A DNA stretch of 8,470 bases, from positions 1 through 8,470 of the forward strand of contig CAIYCP010000330.1 in NCBI GenBank assembly GCA_903924715.1. Direction: 5' to 3'. This DNA is from an uncultured beta proteobacterium (GTDB lineage Bacteria > Pseudomonadota > Gammaproteobacteria > Burkholderiales > Burkholderiaceae_B). Below are positions 6,591-8,470 of this stretch, one piece after another. Each line of letters begins with the position of its first letter. The stretch's first letter is position 1. The notes below the pieces were generated by a model, which saw only the letters and a list, made by a program, of their open reading frames with translations, made no database searches and was not told where the DNA came from. The translations under genes and the position numbers were made by a program.

Positions 6591-6899
6591 ATGTTCGATT
6601 GGATGGCTTGGACAATGCCCGTTGCAATTTTTTTTATAGGCATTGCGCTAATGCTTTTTAGTTTGACGGTATGGGAAATCAAATCACCCTCTGTCACACG
6701 CAAAGGATTTTTGCCAATAGAGACCTCACGTGGAGATCGAGTTTTTATTGGTCTATTGGGTGCGGCGTACATCAACTTGGTCTTTGTTGGGATCTCGGCG
6801 CGTTTGATGGATTGGTTGAGTTTGACGCAAGAGCCTAGTGTTTGGGTGAGTTTTGTGTGCTCGATGTTGTTTGTGTTGTTTGTCTTGCGTCGTGGATAA
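6591..6899 (+). CDS. glpU: DUF2160 small integral membrane protein of the glycerol ABC operon
   Basis: This 102-residue protein has about three membrane segments (residues 7-28, 51-73, 82-99) and almost no soluble part. The loop between the first two, around RKGFLPIETSRGDR (37-50), is polar and matches what I recall as the best-conserved part of the DUF2160 family. A strong ribosome binding site, AAAGGAGA (6579-6586), precedes the ATG. Members of this family sit between glpQ and glpV in glycerol ABC operons (named glpU in Rhizobium). No mechanism is established to my knowledge. Its constant position between permease and binding protein suggests an accessory membrane subunit, assembly factor or glycerol-entry helper; this is inference. 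It has no enzyme motif. Confidence 0.82.
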   Translation: MFDWMAWTMPVAIFFIGIALMLFSLTVWEIKSPSVTRKGFLPIETSRGDRVFIGLLGAAYINLVFVGISARLMDWLSLTQEPSVWVSFVCSMLFVLFVLRRG

Positions 6900-6925
6900 G
6901 TGTTTGGCTTAAAAGTTTTTACTAG

Positions 6926-6959
6926 TATTGAGCCACGTATTTCCCTGAGGGGTTCAATA
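6926..6959 (+). other. Stem-loop in the glpU-glpV gap
   Basis: TATTGAGCC (6926-6934) pairs with GGTTCAATA (6951-6959) to form a 9-bp stem with one G-U pair and a 16-nt loop. The loop side can alternatively form CCC-TGA-GGG at 6943-6951. An AT-rich stretch follows, but not a clean U-tract. It lies in the only long gap of the operon, ahead of the binding-protein gene. A role in mRNA processing or in stabilising a separate glpV transcript is likelier than full termination, because glpV clearly belongs to the unit. A weak promoter (TTGGCT 6904-6909, TATTGA 6926-6931, 16-bp spacer) could also serve glpV. Confidence 0.45.
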
Positions 6960-6994
6960 TTTATTTCATAAACGGGGAGAATTGTCAGGAGACG

Positions 6995-8470
6995 ATGATG
7001 AAACTGCGATACAAAGCACTAGTCTTTGCGACGGTGTATGCAATGGCTGGTATGACCCATGCAGGTGCACCTGAAGCAAAGAAGTGGATCGATTCCGAAT
7101 TTCAACCTTCCACGCTGACTAAAGATCAGCAAGCAGCCGAAATGCAGTGGTTTATTGATGCCGCGCAAAAATTAAAAGCAAAAGGCGTTACCGAGGTTTC
7201 AGTAGTGTCCGAGACGCTCACGACTCATGAGTATGAGTCTAAAGTGCTGGCTAAAGCTTTCGAAGAAATCACTGGCATTAAGGTTAAACATGACTTGATT
7301 CAAGAGGGCGACGTTGTTGAAAAGTTGCAGACTTCTATGCAATCGGGCAAGTCAATCTATGACGGTTGGATTTCTGATTCTGACTTGATCGGTACGCATT
7401 ATCGTTATGGCAAGATCTTGTCGCTCACTGACTATATGGCAGGTGCAGGCAAAGACTATACCAATCCTGGTCTTGATCTAAAGGATTTCATCGGTACCAG
7501 TTTTACAACTGCACCTGACGGAAAGATGTATCAACTTCCAGACCAGCAGTTTGCAAACTTGTATTGGTTTCGCGCAGATTTGTTTGCACGCAAAGACTTA
7601 CAAGATCAATTTAAGGCCAAGTATGGTTATGAGCTTGGGGTGCCCAAGAATTGGAGTGCCTACGAAGATATCGCTGCTTTCTTCTCTAATGACGTGAAAA
7701 CTATTGATGGTAAGCCAATCTATGGTCATATGGATTACGGCAAGAAGGATCCTTCATTAGGTTGGCGCTTTACGGATGCATGGTTATCAATGGCAGGTAC
7801 TGCTGATAAGGGGATTCCAAATGGTATGCCGATTGATGAATGGGGCATTCGTGTCGCAGACGACAAGTGCACGCCAGTGGGCGCCTCGGTCTCGCGCGGT
7901 GGTGCGACTAATTCACCTGCAGCGGTCTATGCTTTAACCAAGTATATCGATTGGATGAAGAAGTTTGCACCAAAAGAGGCGATGGGTATGACCTTTGGCG
8001 AGTCGGGACCTGTCCCTGCCCAAGGCCAGATTGCGCAACAAATTTTTTGGTACACCGCGTTTACGGCCGATATGACCAAGACAGGTTTGCCGGTGGTGAA
8101 TGCAGACGGCAGCCCCAAATGGCGGATGGCACCTGGCCCGCATGGTCCATATTGGAAAGAAGGCATGCAAAACGGCTACCAAGACGTAGGCTCATGGACA
8201 TTCTTTAAAGACCATGACGCTAACAAAGTGGCTGCAGCTTGGCTATATGCTCAGTTCATTACGGCAAAAACGACTTCACTGAAAAAATCGATCACTGGTC
8301 TGACCTTTATTCGTGATAGCGATATCCGCAGTGATTTCTTTACTCAAAATGCCAACAAGTACGGTGGACTGATTGAGTTCTATCGCAGCCCAGCTCGGGT
8401 TGCATGGACCCCAACGGGCACTAACGTTCCTGATTATCCGAAATTGGCTCAGCTCTGGTGGAAGAACGTC
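6995..8470 (+). CDS. glpV: Glycerol ABC transporter periplasmic binding protein GlpV (3' end missing)
   Basis: The frame from 6995 stays open for 492 codons to the window edge, so the C-terminus is missing; relatives are about 570-580 aa as I recall. The N-terminus is a Sec signal peptide: MMKLRYK, a hydrophobic core, and likely cleavage after THA (residue 23), just before GAPEAKKW. The mature protein is a large family-1-type extracellular solute-binding protein, with segments such as YDGWISDSDLIG and the Trp/Tyr-rich LYWFRADLF and WLYAQFI. It would capture glycerol (or G3P) and deliver it to GlpP/GlpQ. AGGAG at 6987-6991 is the ribosome binding site; the second ATG at 6998 has the better 6-nt spacing, so the true start could be one codon later. 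Substrate assignment rests on the operon and on Rhizobium GlpV. Confidence 0.88.
   Translation, partial: MMKLRYKALVFATVYAMAGMTHAGAPEAKKWIDSEFQPSTLTKDQQAAEMQWFIDAAQKLKAKGVTEVSVVSETLTTHEYESKVLAKAFEEITGIKVKHDLIQEGDVVEKLQTSMQSGKSIYDGWISDSDLIGTHYRYGKILSLTDYMAGAGKDYTNPGLDLKDFIGTSFTTAPDGKMYQLPDQQFANLYWFRADLFARKDLQDQFKAKYGYELGVPKNWSAYEDIAAFFSNDVKTIDGKPIYGHMDYGKKDPSLGWRFTDAWLSMAGTADKGIPNGMPIDEWGIRVADDKCTPVGASVSRGGATNSPAAVYALTKYIDWMKKFAPKEAMGMTFGESGPVPAQGQIAQQIFWYTAFTADMTKTGLPVVNADGSPKWRMAPGPHGPYWKEGMQNGYQDVGSWTFFKDHDANKVAAAWLYAQFITAKTTSLKKSITGLTFIRDSDIRSDFFTQNANKYGGLIEFYRSPARVAWTPTGTNVPDYPKLAQLWWKNV

Noticed and set aside
6926..6964. Intrinsic terminator ending the operon after the DUF2160 gene
   Set aside because: The loop is large, the stem has few GC pairs, no uninterrupted T-run follows, and glpV belongs to the same transporter.
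7927..8208. Overlapping open frames on both strands inside the binding-protein gene
   Set aside because: The glpV frame runs unbroken through this region with family-like sequence; the others have Cys/Arg-rich, non-protein-like composition.
1..8470. CRISPR arrays, tRNA/rRNA genes, insertion sequences, phage or attachment sites
   Set aside because: I saw no regularly spaced repeats, transposase-like frames, tRNA-like cloverleaf sequence or terminal inverted repeats; the window is occupied by an ordinary metabolic operon.

Overview
The window carries a divergent glycerol / glycerol-3-phosphate (G3P) locus. A DeoR-family repressor gene, glpR, lies on the minus strand. Facing away from it is a tightly packed plus-strand operon: G3P dehydrogenase (glpD), a complete ABC importer (ATPases glpS and glpT, permeases glpP and glpQ), a small DUF2160 membrane protein (glpU), and the start of a large periplasmic binding protein (glpV) that runs off the right edge. 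Gene order and protein families match the glpDSTPQUV-type glycerol uptake operon first studied in Rhizobium leguminosarum. Protein style, moderate GC (about half, judged by eye) and gene content suggest a proteobacterium, most likely a betaproteobacterium (Burkholderiales). The species cannot be named from this window.

Layout: 1-111 is the tail of an unrelated amino-acid/urea-type ABC binding protein. Bases 112-184 form a short convergent spacer with micro-repeats. glpR occupies 185-952 (minus). Bases 953-1127 form the shared regulatory region, with candidate promoters for both directions, A-tracts, a repeated 11-mer and GlpR-like half sites, one pair of which straddles the glpD start codon. 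glpD-glpS-glpT-glpP-glpQ-glpU fill 1128-6899, with overlaps or gaps of 15 nt or less. A 95-nt gap holding a stem-loop precedes glpV (6995 to the window end, open at the 3' side). No stretch over 300 bases lacks a gene.

Inferred working model: GlpV binds substrate in the periplasm, GlpP/GlpQ form the channel, and GlpS/GlpT power it. Glycerol would then be phosphorylated by a kinase (GlpK) not seen here, and GlpD oxidises G3P to dihydroxyacetone phosphate, feeding electrons to quinone. GlpR would repress the operon until G3P builds up.

The system itself is a known type. The most unusual aspect is the ATPase pair: GlpS has a degenerate Walker A and no switch histidine, while GlpT has a degenerate signature motif. 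In a heterodimer these defects fall in the same ATP site, leaving one intact and one degenerate site. The DUF2160 subunit has no clear mechanism, and the regulatory region has repeat architecture worth testing.
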